This document shows positions 32,683 through 41,164 of a stretch of 43,949 bases of DNA, piece by piece. A model generated the notes under the pieces. It made no database searches, was not told the origin of the DNA, and worked only from the letters and a program-made list of their open reading frames with translations. How positions within the stretch are numbered: position 1 is the first letter of the stretch; every line of letters begins with the position of its first letter. The DNA comes from Arcobacter caeni (GTDB lineage: Bacteria > Campylobacterota > Campylobacteria > Campylobacterales > Arcobacteraceae): positions 1-43,949 of the forward strand of contig NZ_MUXE01000016.1 in assembly GCF_003063245.1 (NCBI RefSeq), read 5' to 3'. Made by a program: the position numbers and the translations under genes.

Positions 32683-34320
32683 TTATGCCCTTATATCAAT
32701 ACCAGAACTAAGATTTGAATTTTGATTGTAACCATTATTTATATAAGTTTGAACTGGTTTATCTTTTGATTCTTTTTCATCTTTTAAATCTAAAAGTTTT
32801 ATATTTACGGGAATTAAATGTACATTATTTAAAGCAATTTTTAGTTGTTGCATATTATCTCTTAACGCTGTTTTAAAATGCTCTCTTTGGGCATAAACAG
32901 TTAAATCAAGTTTGTTTTTATCATATAAAGCCAACATTAAATCAACTTTTCCAAAATCTTTTAAAGTAAGATTAATTTGACAATAAAACTTATCTTCATC
33001 AGCTTTTTTCATGAAAATATTTCCATCTTCAAGCATATCCCAAAGAAAAGGAAGATAAACATTATTTGAGTTAGAACTAAGTGACAGAAGTTGTTGATAA
33101 TCAATTTGCGTTAATAATTTATCAACTTGTTTTGCTAATTCTTGTGATTTTGGGTCGGTTTTTGAGCTTAATTCTTCTTGCATTTTAAGTAAAACTGTTT
33201 TTACATCTTCTGTAATTTTTGTTTCACCTTTTGGATTATCAACCATATCTTGGATTAAATGTTCAACCTTATCTACTAATTTTGTTAAATGATTTTGAAG
33301 ATTTGTATTAGTTGGATTTAATGTTTCTAAATTTTCTTTTAATGTATTTAAAAGTGGAGTTAAATTTGATGTGAAATTATTTGAAAAAGTACTTAAATTA
33401 TTTGTTGACATTAAATTTTGTAAATTTTCACCTTTTGAAAACAAATCAGGCATTTTTAAAAGATTATCAATCATTGGTAAAATATTTTTATTTTGCAAAG
33501 TAGGATTTTGTAAAATGTCATTTCTTATTTGAACTAATAAATCTTTTGTTTGAACATTTAAATTTTCTTTTAAATTTTGTTCAGGAGTTTGAATATTTTT
33601 ATTCAAAGGAAGACTATTTTCTATTTTTGATTCAACTAAAGTTCCATTATTTACAATAGTTTTTAACTCATTTGTAAGATTTGATAAATTTTGTGTTTGA
33701 GTGGGAGTCAAAGAAGAATTTAAATTTTGTAAAGCTGTTGTTAATGATTTTAAATTACTTGTAAATTCTGTATTTGCATTTGTTGTTTGATTTTGTGGGC
33801 TTTGTAGAAGTTTATTAACTAATTCATTCACCTGTTTTGCTTGTGGTGTATTAATATCTTTTACCAAATTTTGTATTTGAGTTAACACATTTTCTAATTT
33901 TGCATTTGTTGGAGTTGCTAATTTTGATTCCAAAAAAATACCTGAGTTTTTCACTTGTTCTTTTAGTGTATTTGCATCCATATCTTTTATGTTTTTTAAA
34001 AAGTTTTCAATTAAAGGTTTGAATTTTTGCAAACTTTCATCTTCTGAAATATTTTCAAGAAGCGAAGATAAATTGTTTGAAACAGAACCTAAATCTTTAA
34101 AAATACTTGAATTTTTGAGCATATTTTCTATTGTATTATTTGATTTTGTACCATTTTTTAAACCATCAAATAATTCTTTTAAAACATCATTTACAGAACC
34201 TGTATTATTTTTAACTAATTGTTCTAATGTTTTTGAATCTGCCTCTTTTAAGACTTCTTTTAAAACCTTATTATCATTTGGTAAAAGTATATTTAATAGT
34301 GGATTATTTGATACTAACAT
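32683..34320 (-). CDS. Flagellar hook-length control protein FliK-like
   Basis: The 545-residue protein has a long Asn/Gln/Thr/Leu-rich, low-complexity N-terminal and central region with many repeated NLxN-type stretches, and a compact C-terminal domain (YCQINLTLKDFGKVDLMLAL, LDLTVYAQREHFKTALRDNM) typical of the Flg_hook domain. FliK acts as molecular ruler and triggers FlhB switching, which fits its pairing with FlhX. I choose ATG 34318-34320 (MLVSNNPLL). No ribosome site precedes it, but a -10 box ends 5 nt upstream, so a leaderless mRNA is likely. Upstream ATGs would add up to 12 unlikely residues. Confidence 0.75.
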   Translation of the reverse strand: MLVSNNPLLNILLPNDNKVLKEVLKEADSKTLEQLVKNNTGSVNDVLKELFDGLKNGTKSNNTIENMLKNSSIFKDLGSVSNNLSSLLENISEDESLQKFKPLIENFLKNIKDMDANTLKEQVKNSGIFLESKLATPTNAKLENVLTQIQNLVKDINTPQAKQVNELVNKLLQSPQNQTTNANTEFTSNLKSLTTALQNLNSSLTPTQTQNLSNLTNELKTIVNNGTLVESKIENSLPLNKNIQTPEQNLKENLNVQTKDLLVQIRNDILQNPTLQNKNILPMIDNLLKMPDLFSKGENLQNLMSTNNLSTFSNNFTSNLTPLLNTLKENLETLNPTNTNLQNHLTKLVDKVEHLIQDMVDNPKGETKITEDVKTVLLKMQEELSSKTDPKSQELAKQVDKLLTQIDYQQLLSLSSNSNNVYLPFLWDMLEDGNIFMKKADEDKFYCQINLTLKDFGKVDLMLALYDKNKLDLTVYAQREHFKTALRDNMQQLKIALNNVHLIPVNIKLLDLKDEKESKDKPVQTYINNGYNQNSNLSSGIDIRA

Positions 34321-34322
34321 AC

Positions 34323-34374
34323 AAAAGTATAACATATCTAAATATTTTCTACACACTTTTTTGGTTATACTTTT
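34323..34374. promoter_or_regulatory. Symmetrical divergent promoters with -10 boxes next to both ATGs
   Basis: AAAAGTATAAC (34323-34333) and GTTATACTTTT (34364-34374) are a perfect 11-bp inverted repeat. Each arm contains a TATACT -10 box: 34326-34331 for the minus-strand FliK-like gene and 34366-34371 for the plus-strand gene. The gaps to the ATGs are 5 and 6 nt. Confidence 0.6.
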
Positions 34375-34377
34375 TTT

Positions 34378-34872
34378 ATGAAAAGAAGAAACTTTATAAA
34401 ATTTACAACAATTGGTGTTATTTTGTTTTCAACAAATATCACGATTGCTAGAACAATTCCACAAAAAACTCTATTGATTTTGGATGAGATTTTAAATATT
34501 ATATTTCCAAAAACTTCCACAATGCCAAATGCAAAAGAGTTTAAAGCTTTAGAATATTTGATAAAAAATATTTCTCACAAAACCTTTGAAAATGAAGATA
34601 AAGTCTTAATTCTTGATGGAACAAAAGATTTTAATAAAAGTTTTCCAGAATTTTTAACTTTAAATCAAAATAAGAAAAAAGAACTTATTTTTGAGATTAT
34701 AAAAACTAGCACTTATGCAAAGTCTTGGGTTTCAAAACTCACATATTATGGAATTGAAGCAATGTTTAGTGACCCAATTTATGGTGGAAATTTCAATCAA
34801 ATAGCTTGGAAAAGTGTTAATCATTCAATTGGAATTCCAAGACCTTTAAAAACTTATGGACAAAAAATATGA
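34378..34872 (+). CDS. Gluconate 2-dehydrogenase subunit 3-like protein with Tat-type signal
   Basis: The 164-residue small subunit of a membrane-associated GMC dehydrogenase. It opens with KRRNFIKFTTIGVILF, a twin-arginine-style signal (RRNFIK), and continues with the LLILDEILNIIFPKTSTMPNA helix and the DPIYGGNFNQIAWKSVNH and PRPLKTYG elements of the family. In characterised enzymes this subunit carries the folded flavoprotein across the membrane. The ATG has no Shine-Dalgarno and is 6 nt from a TATACT box. Its stop overlaps the dehydrogenase start (ATGA). Confidence 0.8.
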   Translation: MKRRNFIKFTTIGVILFSTNITIARTIPQKTLLILDEILNIIFPKTSTMPNAKEFKALEYLIKNISHKTFENEDKVLILDGTKDFNKSFPEFLTLNQNKKKELIFEIIKTSTYAKSWVSKLTYYGIEAMFSDPIYGGNFNQIAWKSVNHSIGIPRPLKTYGQKI

Positions 34873-36521
34873 TTTACGATGTTTGTGTTATTGGAAGTGG
34901 AGCTGGAGCTGGTCCTATTATTTATGAATTAAGCAAAAAAGGCTTAAAAGTTTGTGTTTTGGAAAAAGGCGATATTTATAATGAAAAAGATTTCTCAAAA
35001 GATGAAATAGTGGTAAGAAAAGCTATTTATACTCCAAATTTAAAAGATGAATATCATACGATTGAAGAGCTTATGGATAATTCTTGGCAAAAATTTCCCA
35101 CTTATGAAACTGGCTGGAACTTTTGGAATGGTTCACTTTTGGGTGGTTCTTCGAACTTTATGAGTGGATATTTTCACAGACTTAAACCAAATGATTTTAA
35201 GTTAGCTTCGATTTATGGAGTTGCAAAAAAATCAAATATTGTTGATTGGGTTATAAGTTACGAAGAACTAGAACCGTATTATACAAAAGTTGAAGAGCTT
35301 GTAGGCGTTTCAGGAGAAGTTCAAGAATATGAATTTTTAGAGCCACGAAGTACAAAAGATTTTCCATATTCTGCATTAGCAGAAAATAAAATAGTGGATT
35401 TAATAGATAAATCTTGTAAAGAATTAGGTTTTAAATCCATAAAAACACCAAGGGCAATAATCTCAAAACAAAAAGATCATAGAAATCCTTGTTATTATTC
35501 AAATTATTGTGGTTCATACGCTTGTTCAAGTGGAGCAAAAGGAAGTTCAAGGGCTAGTTTAATAAAAGATGCAATTCTTACAAATAATGTAACAATAATT
35601 GCAAATGCCTTTGTGGTTAAACTAAATACTTCAAAAGATAAAAAAATAAAAAGTGCCACTTATTTGACAAAAGAGGGTGTAAAAAAAGAAATAAAAGCAA
35701 AACTTTTTATTCTTGCTGCTCAAGCTGTTGAGACTTCAAGGCTTTTATTAAACTCAAAAGATGAAAATTTTCCTTTTGGTGTTGCAAATAATAGTCTTAA
35801 TGTTGGGAAAAATTTCCTTTCAAGTAGTGGAGGAATCGTAAGTGCAACTTTTGATGAAACAAATATAAATTTAAAAGATTTACAAGAACCTGGACTTTTT
35901 GTAAATAGGTCTTTAATGGATTGGTATTTTACAAAAGAGTTTAAAACAGGAACTATTGATATTCTTTTTGAACATGCAAATCCAATAAGAAGAGCTTCAA
36001 TTTTGAGATGGAATGAAGATGAACTTTTAATAGGTGAAAATTTACAAAATAAAATTTTTGAAACTTTTACAAAAACTAGAACTTTAAATATGGAGATTTT
36101 TGTAGATTGGACACCAAATGATGACTCTTTTATAAGTGTTGATGAAAAATACAAAGATAAATATGGAATTCCAGTTGCAAATATTAGAATTGGTAGCCAT
36201 GAACAAGATAAAAAAGCTTCAATATTTTTGGAAGAAAAAGCTATAAAATTATTTGAAAAAATGGGTGGAAAAAATATAATATCAGATATTTCAGTACTTC
36301 CATCATCAAATTTACAAGCAGGTGGTTGCAGATTTGGGAATGATCCTAAAACATCAGTTTTAAATAAGTATTGTCAAGCCCACGAAGTTTCAAATCTTTT
36401 TGTAACAGATGGCAGTTTTATGCCAACAGGTGGAAGTGTTCCATATACTTGGACAATTTATGCAAATTCTTTTAGAGTGGCTGATTATATTAAAAATAAT
36501 TGGGAAGATTTAATAGTATAA
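34869..36521 (+). CDS. GMC-family FAD dehydrogenase (large subunit)
   Basis: A flavoprotein oxidising an alcohol or sugar. The 550-residue protein has the N-terminal dinucleotide motif VIGSGAGAGPIIYELSKKG and LEKG, the GSLLGGSSNFMSGYFHR loop and the C-terminal GGCRFGNDPKTSVLN ... VTDGSFMPTGGS. Three cysteines in CYYSNYCGSYACSSGA could ligate an iron-sulfur cluster, as described for the FAD-glucose dehydrogenase catalytic subunit. It lacks its own export signal, so it should travel with the small subunit. No cytochrome c subunit is nearby, hence the electron acceptor is unclear. It is followed by a terminator hairpin. Confidence 0.85.
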   Translation: MIYDVCVIGSGAGAGPIIYELSKKGLKVCVLEKGDIYNEKDFSKDEIVVRKAIYTPNLKDEYHTIEELMDNSWQKFPTYETGWNFWNGSLLGGSSNFMSGYFHRLKPNDFKLASIYGVAKKSNIVDWVISYEELEPYYTKVEELVGVSGEVQEYEFLEPRSTKDFPYSALAENKIVDLIDKSCKELGFKSIKTPRAIISKQKDHRNPCYYSNYCGSYACSSGAKGSSRASLIKDAILTNNVTIIANAFVVKLNTSKDKKIKSATYLTKEGVKKEIKAKLFILAAQAVETSRLLLNSKDENFPFGVANNSLNVGKNFLSSSGGIVSATFDETNINLKDLQEPGLFVNRSLMDWYFTKEFKTGTIDILFEHANPIRRASILRWNEDELLIGENLQNKIFETFTKTRTLNMEIFVDWTPNDDSFISVDEKYKDKYGIPVANIRIGSHEQDKKASIFLEEKAIKLFEKMGGKNIISDISVLPSSNLQAGGCRFGNDPKTSVLNKYCQAHEVSNLFVTDGSFMPTGGSVPYTWTIYANSFRVADYIKNNWEDLIV

Positions 36522-36552
36522 ATAAAATATTACATTTTGTAATATTTTATTT
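36520..36552. terminator. 15-bp perfect hairpin after the GMC gene
   Basis: Arms 36520-36534 and 36538-36552 are perfectly complementary with a TTT loop. The structure begins at the GMC stop codon and is entirely A/T except near the loop. It probably serves as terminator; its core, TATTACATTTTGTAATA, could also be an operator for the following arsC gene. Confidence 0.6.
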
Positions 36553-36571
36553 TCTATAAAAAAGTTTTAGA

Positions 36572-36577
36572 TATAAT
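36572..36577 (+). promoter_or_regulatory. Candidate -10 box for arsC
   Basis: TATAAT in GATATAATAAAT, 32 nt upstream of the arsC ATG; ACAAGG precedes the start. Confidence 0.45.
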
Positions 36578-36608
36578 AAATTAACAATACATTACACAAG
36601 GTTTATTT

Positions 36609-36959
36609 ATGCAAAATATAGAAATTTGGCACAACCCACAATGTTCAAAATCAAGAAATGCTATGGAATTACTAGATGCAAAAGGTATAAATGCAAATGT
36701 AGTTAAATATCTGGAAAATACTCCTACCAAAGAGCAAATAAAAGATGTTTTGAAAAAACTAAATATGAAAGCATCAGAGATTTTAAGAACAGGTGAAGAA
36801 ATATATAAAGAGTTAAATTTAGAACAAATAAATGATGAAGATAAATTAATAGAGATTATGGTAGAAAATCCAATTTTAATCGAGCGTCCAATTATTATAA
36901 AAGGCGATATTGCTGTGATTGCAAGACCTATTGAAAATCTTGAAGAATTACTTAAATGA
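36609..36959 (+). CDS. arsC: Arsenate reductase, glutaredoxin-coupled ArsC family
   Basis: The 116-residue thioredoxin-fold protein has the active-site Cys12 in HNPQCSKSRNAMELL and the typical ENPILIERPIII segment with the Arg that binds arsenate. It reduces arsenate to arsenite using glutathione/glutaredoxin in characterised cases; YffB-like relatives of unknown role look similar. No arsenite pump or ArsR is adjacent. It overlaps the next small gene by 4 nt. Confidence 0.85.
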   Translation: MQNIEIWHNPQCSKSRNAMELLDAKGINANVVKYLENTPTKEQIKDVLKKLNMKASEILRTGEEIYKELNLEQINDEDKLIEIMVENPILIERPIIIKGDIAVIARPIENLEELLK

Positions 36960-37321
36960 TTTTTGAATTAAATGAAAAACAGCTTCGAATCAGATACATA
37001 AGAGTTTTAGAAAAATTCTTTACAAGAACAATATCTTTATTAAAACTTGATAATTTTGATAAAGATTTATTCAAACAAAGAACTAAAAAAAATTATGAAG
37101 AGATGATAAAAACTAAAGAAATTGAATTATATTCAGATTATTACGAGAGTTTAAAAGTTTTTATAAATAAAACAATGTTCTATTTACAAGAACATTCTAA
37201 ATCTTTTGAAGAAGAACGAGCAAATCTTTTAAAAGAAGCAAACCTTATTCAAAAAGAAAAAAATAGTAGTAATTATAAAAAAGATAAACACAAAAATGAA
37301 AAATTCAATGATGGATATTAA
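36956..37321 (+). CDS. Hypothetical charged helical protein
   Basis: I do not recognise this 121-residue protein. It is rich in Lys, Glu and aromatic residues, is mostly predicted helix by eye, has no membrane segment, and ends in a Lys/Asn-rich tail (NYKKDKHKNEKFNDGY) likely to be disordered. Its ATG overlaps the arsC stop and its stop overlaps the helicase ATG by one base, so it is translated with both neighbours. Confidence 0.7.
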   Translation: MIFELNEKQLRIRYIRVLEKFFTRTISLLKLDNFDKDLFKQRTKKNYEEMIKTKEIELYSDYYESLKVFINKTMFYLQEHSKSFEEERANLLKEANLIQKEKNSSNYKKDKHKNEKFNDGY

Positions 37322-39639
37322 TGAGTCAAGAAGAGTATAAAAGTTTCAAATTATCAGGAGTTATAAAAAAAGTTTTATACAAAAATGAAGAAACTAAATA
37401 CATAATTGCAGTTTTAGAAAACAACCAAAAAATTTGTGGCGCATACTTTGATACAGATATTGAAAAAATAGTTGGAGAAGAAGTAATTTTAAAAGGAAAT
37501 TGGATAACCCATAAAAAATATGGTGTTCAATTTGAATTTGATACTTTGCAGCTAAAAGAAGCAGAAATATTCTTTTTTCTTACAAAAATAGTAAAAGGTG
37601 TTGGTAAAAAATTTGCCCATGAATTATTAGAAAAATATGATGAACTAGAGTTAATTGAAATATTAAACAATCGACCACAAGAGTTATTGGATTTTAAAGG
37701 AATAAAAGAGAAAAAACTTCAAATGATTGTAAGTTCTTGGCAAAAATTTCAGCACTTAAGAGAACTCGGTTCTTTTTTGGCAAAATTTGGTGTTACTTCA
37801 AATCTTATTACAAAAATATATTCAAGTTTAGGTGAAGTTGAGAATCTAATAGAAAAAATCAAAGAGAATCCATATATTTTAATAAATATAAAAGGAATTG
37901 GTTTTAAAAGAGCCGACGAAATAGCTAAGTCTTTAGGAATTGACCCAAAATCAGAGTTTAGAATTATGGCTTGTTTAAATTATACATTAAGAGAATATTG
38001 CGATAATAATGGAAATTCTTCCATAGAAAAGTTTCATTTATATAAACTTTTAGATGATAGTTTAAGATTTTTTAATGAAGAGATTTTATATGAATCAGCA
38101 ATTTCTAAAATGTTGGTTGATGAAGATATTTTTGTAACAAGTGAAAATAGATATGCTTTGTCAATGCTTTATTATGCAGAAAAAAGAATTTTGGAGTTTT
38201 TCACAAGAAGAAAAAATGAAAAAAACCGAAAGATTATTGCTTCTTTTGATGAATATTTGATAAAAAAACAAGAAACTTTAGGTTTTGAATTAAGTATTGA
38301 GCAAAAAAAAGCGGTTGAACTTATAAATAATGGAGATAAAACTCTATTTTTAATAGGTTATGCAGGAACAGGAAAATCTACTTCAAGTAGGGCAATTTTG
38401 GAGCTTCTTGAGGAGACAATGTCTTATGATGATATTATGACAATTGCTTTAAGTGGAATTGCTTCACAGAGAATTTCAGATACAACAGGTTATAACTCTT
38501 CAACAATTCAATCACTTCTTATGAAACATAAAGAAAAAGATTTTTTCCCCTATAAAGCCATTCTTTTAGATGAAGCTTCAATGGTAAACTCTGTTACTTT
38601 TAATCAAATAGTTTCAAAAATAGATGATGATACTATTTTTATAATTGTGGGAGATGATGGGCAATTACCAGCTATTGGAGCTGGAAATGTACTTGCAGAT
38701 GCTATAAAATATGAACTTGCACCAATTTGTAAACTTACAAAAATTTATAGACAAAATGAAAATCAAGCAATTGCAGTAATTGCAAATGATATTAGAAAAG
38801 GCGAAGTTCCAGCTTACAAAGAAGAATATGAAGATTTCAAATTTGTTGATGTTTCTATTTCAAACTATTATTCACAAAAAAACTCTGTTTCTTCAAATGA
38901 TTTTGCTGATTTAAGAGGTGAAAATTCTGAGTATATTCTGAATAATATTTTAAACATTTCAGCAGGTTATATAGAACAATATTATGATTTTATAAAGAAA
39001 AAAAAGATTTCAAAAGCTTTAACACTTTTTCAAGTGATTACGCCTATGAAAGCTGGAATTTTAGGAGTTGATAACCTAAATATTCAATTACAAAAACTTT
39101 TTAATCATTCAAAAGGAAAAGCTTTTGTTTCAAAAGTTTATGAATACAAATTAACTGATAAAGTAATTCATATTAAAAATGAAAATATGAAAGCTCAAAC
39201 TATGAGTATGTACAAAAGTGGCTCATCAGATTTTCTTGAAAGAAGAGTTTATAATGGCCAATTAGGACTTATTATAAAACTTGATTTTGAAGAAGAAAAA
39301 TGTATAGTTTTATATCCAAATGATGATATGGTTGTATTTTATGACTTTGAAAATGTGTATACATTACTTAGTTTAGCATATTGTTTAACTATTCATAAAA
39401 CCCAAGGAATGGAGTATGAAAATGCCTTAATTCCTATGAGTTTTTCACATTATATTATGCACAATACCAAACTTTTATACACAGCAATTACAAGAGCAAA
39501 AAGTATGTGTTTTATTGTTGGAGAGGAAGAAGCTTTTAAAAGTGCTTGTAAAAAGCTAGAAATAACAATTCGAGAATCTGTAATAAATGATTTACTTAGT
39601 AAAAAAATAGTTCAAGATAGAGAAATAATCATAGTTTAA
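37321..39639 (+). CDS. RecD2-like superfamily 1B DNA helicase
   Basis: The 772-residue protein has an N-terminal OB-like domain, helix-hairpin-helix regions (FKGIKEKKLQMIVSSW and NIKGIGFKRADEIAKSLGI), then the motor core: SIEQKKAVELI, Walker A GYAGTGKST (346-354), LLDEASMVNS (Walker B), VGDDGQLPAIGAGNVL, IYRQNENQAIAV, and the C-terminal LAYCLTIHKTQGMEY and LLYTAITRAK. This is the stand-alone RecD2 architecture, not RecBCD RecD. It is a 5'-3' helicase in characterised cases with roles in replication stress or repair. Confidence 0.9.
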   Translation: MSQEEYKSFKLSGVIKKVLYKNEETKYIIAVLENNQKICGAYFDTDIEKIVGEEVILKGNWITHKKYGVQFEFDTLQLKEAEIFFFLTKIVKGVGKKFAHELLEKYDELELIEILNNRPQELLDFKGIKEKKLQMIVSSWQKFQHLRELGSFLAKFGVTSNLITKIYSSLGEVENLIEKIKENPYILINIKGIGFKRADEIAKSLGIDPKSEFRIMACLNYTLREYCDNNGNSSIEKFHLYKLLDDSLRFFNEEILYESAISKMLVDEDIFVTSENRYALSMLYYAEKRILEFFTRRKNEKNRKIIASFDEYLIKKQETLGFELSIEQKKAVELINNGDKTLFLIGYAGTGKSTSSRAILELLEETMSYDDIMTIALSGIASQRISDTTGYNSSTIQSLLMKHKEKDFFPYKAILLDEASMVNSVTFNQIVSKIDDDTIFIIVGDDGQLPAIGAGNVLADAIKYELAPICKLTKIYRQNENQAIAVIANDIRKGEVPAYKEEYEDFKFVDVSISNYYSQKNSVSSNDFADLRGENSEYILNNILNISAGYIEQYYDFIKKKKISKALTLFQVITPMKAGILGVDNLNIQLQKLFNHSKGKAFVSKVYEYKLTDKVIHIKNENMKAQTMSMYKSGSSDFLERRVYNGQLGLIIKLDFEEEKCIVLYPNDDMVVFYDFENVYTLLSLAYCLTIHKTQGMEYENALIPMSFSHYIMHNTKLLYTAITRAKSMCFIVGEEEAFKSACKKLEITIRESVINDLLSKKIVQDREIIIV

Positions 39640-39697
39640 CGAACATAAAAGCAACTCTTTTGTATTATATAGAAAATTTTTAAGAGGATAATATTTT

Positions 39698-41161
39698 ATG
39701 ATAACATGGATGCAAAGACATAAAAGATGGCTAGTGATTACTATTTGGATTAGTACGATTGCATTTGTCGGCGCTGGCTTTGTTGGTTGGGGTTCTTATG
39801 AATATGGAAAACAAGGTGGAGTTGTAGCAGTAGTAGGCGATAGAGAAGTATCAGTTGAAGAATACAACCTAGAGTATTCGAATCTTTATGAACAATATTC
39901 TAAAATGTTTGGTGCTATGTTTAGTAAAGAATTAGCTGAACAATTAAAATTAAAAGATGTTGCTTACAGACAAGTTTTACAAAAAAACCTAATTTTATCA
40001 TACGCTGATTCTTTAGGACTTGATATTACAAATGAAGATATCGCAAAAGAGTTAGTAAAATATAATGCTTTCTTAAAAGATGGAAAATTTGATAAAGAAA
40101 CTTATGTAAAAATTTTAGCTCAAAATAGAATGACTCCAAAGAATTTTGAAGAGTCTTTAAAAAGAAACTTATTATTACAAAAAGTTCAAATGTTTTTTGA
40201 TTTAAATCCAAGTGGTGTAGAAATCGAAAACTTAAGTAAATTACTTTTTATTGAAGATGATATCTCAATTAAAATCTTAAGTTCGAATGATGTTAAAGTT
40301 GATATTAAAGAAGATGAATTAAAAAAATATTGGGAAGAGAATAAAAATACTTATATGTCAGAAGTTTCTTATGATTTAGAAGTAAAAGAAATTCCTTTAT
40401 TAACAGCAAATTCAACTGATGAAGATATTAAAGCCCATTATGAAAAATTTAAAATTGATTATAAACATGAAGATGGAAAAATTAAATCTATTGATGAAGC
40501 AAAAAGTCAAATAGTAAAAGATTTAGATGAGAAATTCACTAAAACAGAAGCTTTAAAAATATATTTAAAAATTAAAAAAGATGAAGATAAGTTTGAAAAT
40601 AAAGTTACTTACACTGAATCAACATTACCTTTCATAGAAGAAAATAATACAAAAATATTAGAATCAAAAGAGGGTGAAATTGTAAAACCATTCTTTGAAA
40701 AAGATAAATATTTTATTGTAAAACTAAATAAAAAGAATATATCACAAGCTTTAAGTTTTGAACTTGCATCTTCTTTGGTTACAAAAGATTATGAAAAAGT
40801 TATGAAAAGTAAAAAACTTAATGAACTTGCAACTTCACAACTAAAAGATTTTAAAGGTGTTGATATTTCAAATGTTACAAGAGAATCAGCAAATAAAATT
40901 GTAGGTTTAGAACAAAAAGAAGCTGGTAAATTTTTAAATGAGTTATTTGCAGCAACTTCAAAAGAAGGAATAGTTAAATTAGAAGATAAAGTTGTATTAT
41001 TTAGAATAAAAGATTCAAAATTTAGTGATTATAATAAAACGAAAGATGAATTGGTAAAAGGAACTTTAGTTCAACTTCAAGAGGAAGAGTTAATGACAAA
41101 TTTAATGAAAAAATTAGAAAATAGTTTTGAAATAAAATCTTTAATTAAAGAAAAGGAGTAA
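39698..41161 (+). CDS. PpiD/SurA-like periplasmic folding factor
   Basis: The 487-residue protein is anchored by one N-terminal helix (WLVITIWISTIAFVGAGFVGWG) with the rest in the periplasm. The region after it (VVAVVGDREVSVEEYNLEYSNL to about residue 165) is a SurA_N-type chaperone domain. The middle (about 190-360) is at the place of a parvulin domain, but I cannot see the usual LGW and GxVSxPV signatures clearly. It therefore looks like PpiD with a degenerate isomerase domain. The position directly before ftsA-ftsZ is, as I recall, shared with C. jejuni (Cj0694). Confidence 0.8.
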   Translation: MITWMQRHKRWLVITIWISTIAFVGAGFVGWGSYEYGKQGGVVAVVGDREVSVEEYNLEYSNLYEQYSKMFGAMFSKELAEQLKLKDVAYRQVLQKNLILSYADSLGLDITNEDIAKELVKYNAFLKDGKFDKETYVKILAQNRMTPKNFEESLKRNLLLQKVQMFFDLNPSGVEIENLSKLLFIEDDISIKILSSNDVKVDIKEDELKKYWEENKNTYMSEVSYDLEVKEIPLLTANSTDEDIKAHYEKFKIDYKHEDGKIKSIDEAKSQIVKDLDEKFTKTEALKIYLKIKKDEDKFENKVTYTESTLPFIEENNTKILESKEGEIVKPFFEKDKYFIVKLNKKNISQALSFELASSLVTKDYEKVMKSKKLNELATSQLKDFKGVDISNVTRESANKIVGLEQKEAGKFLNELFAATSKEGIVKLEDKVVLFRIKDSKFSDYNKTKDELVKGTLVQLQEEELMTNLMKKLENSFEIKSLIKEKE

Positions 41162-41164
41162 TAA

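Noticed and set aside
32683-34320. Tandem-repeat or CRISPR-like array in the FliK-like gene
   Set aside because: The DNA is low in complexity but has no regularly spaced identical repeats; the pattern comes from Asn/Leu/Thr-rich protein sequence.
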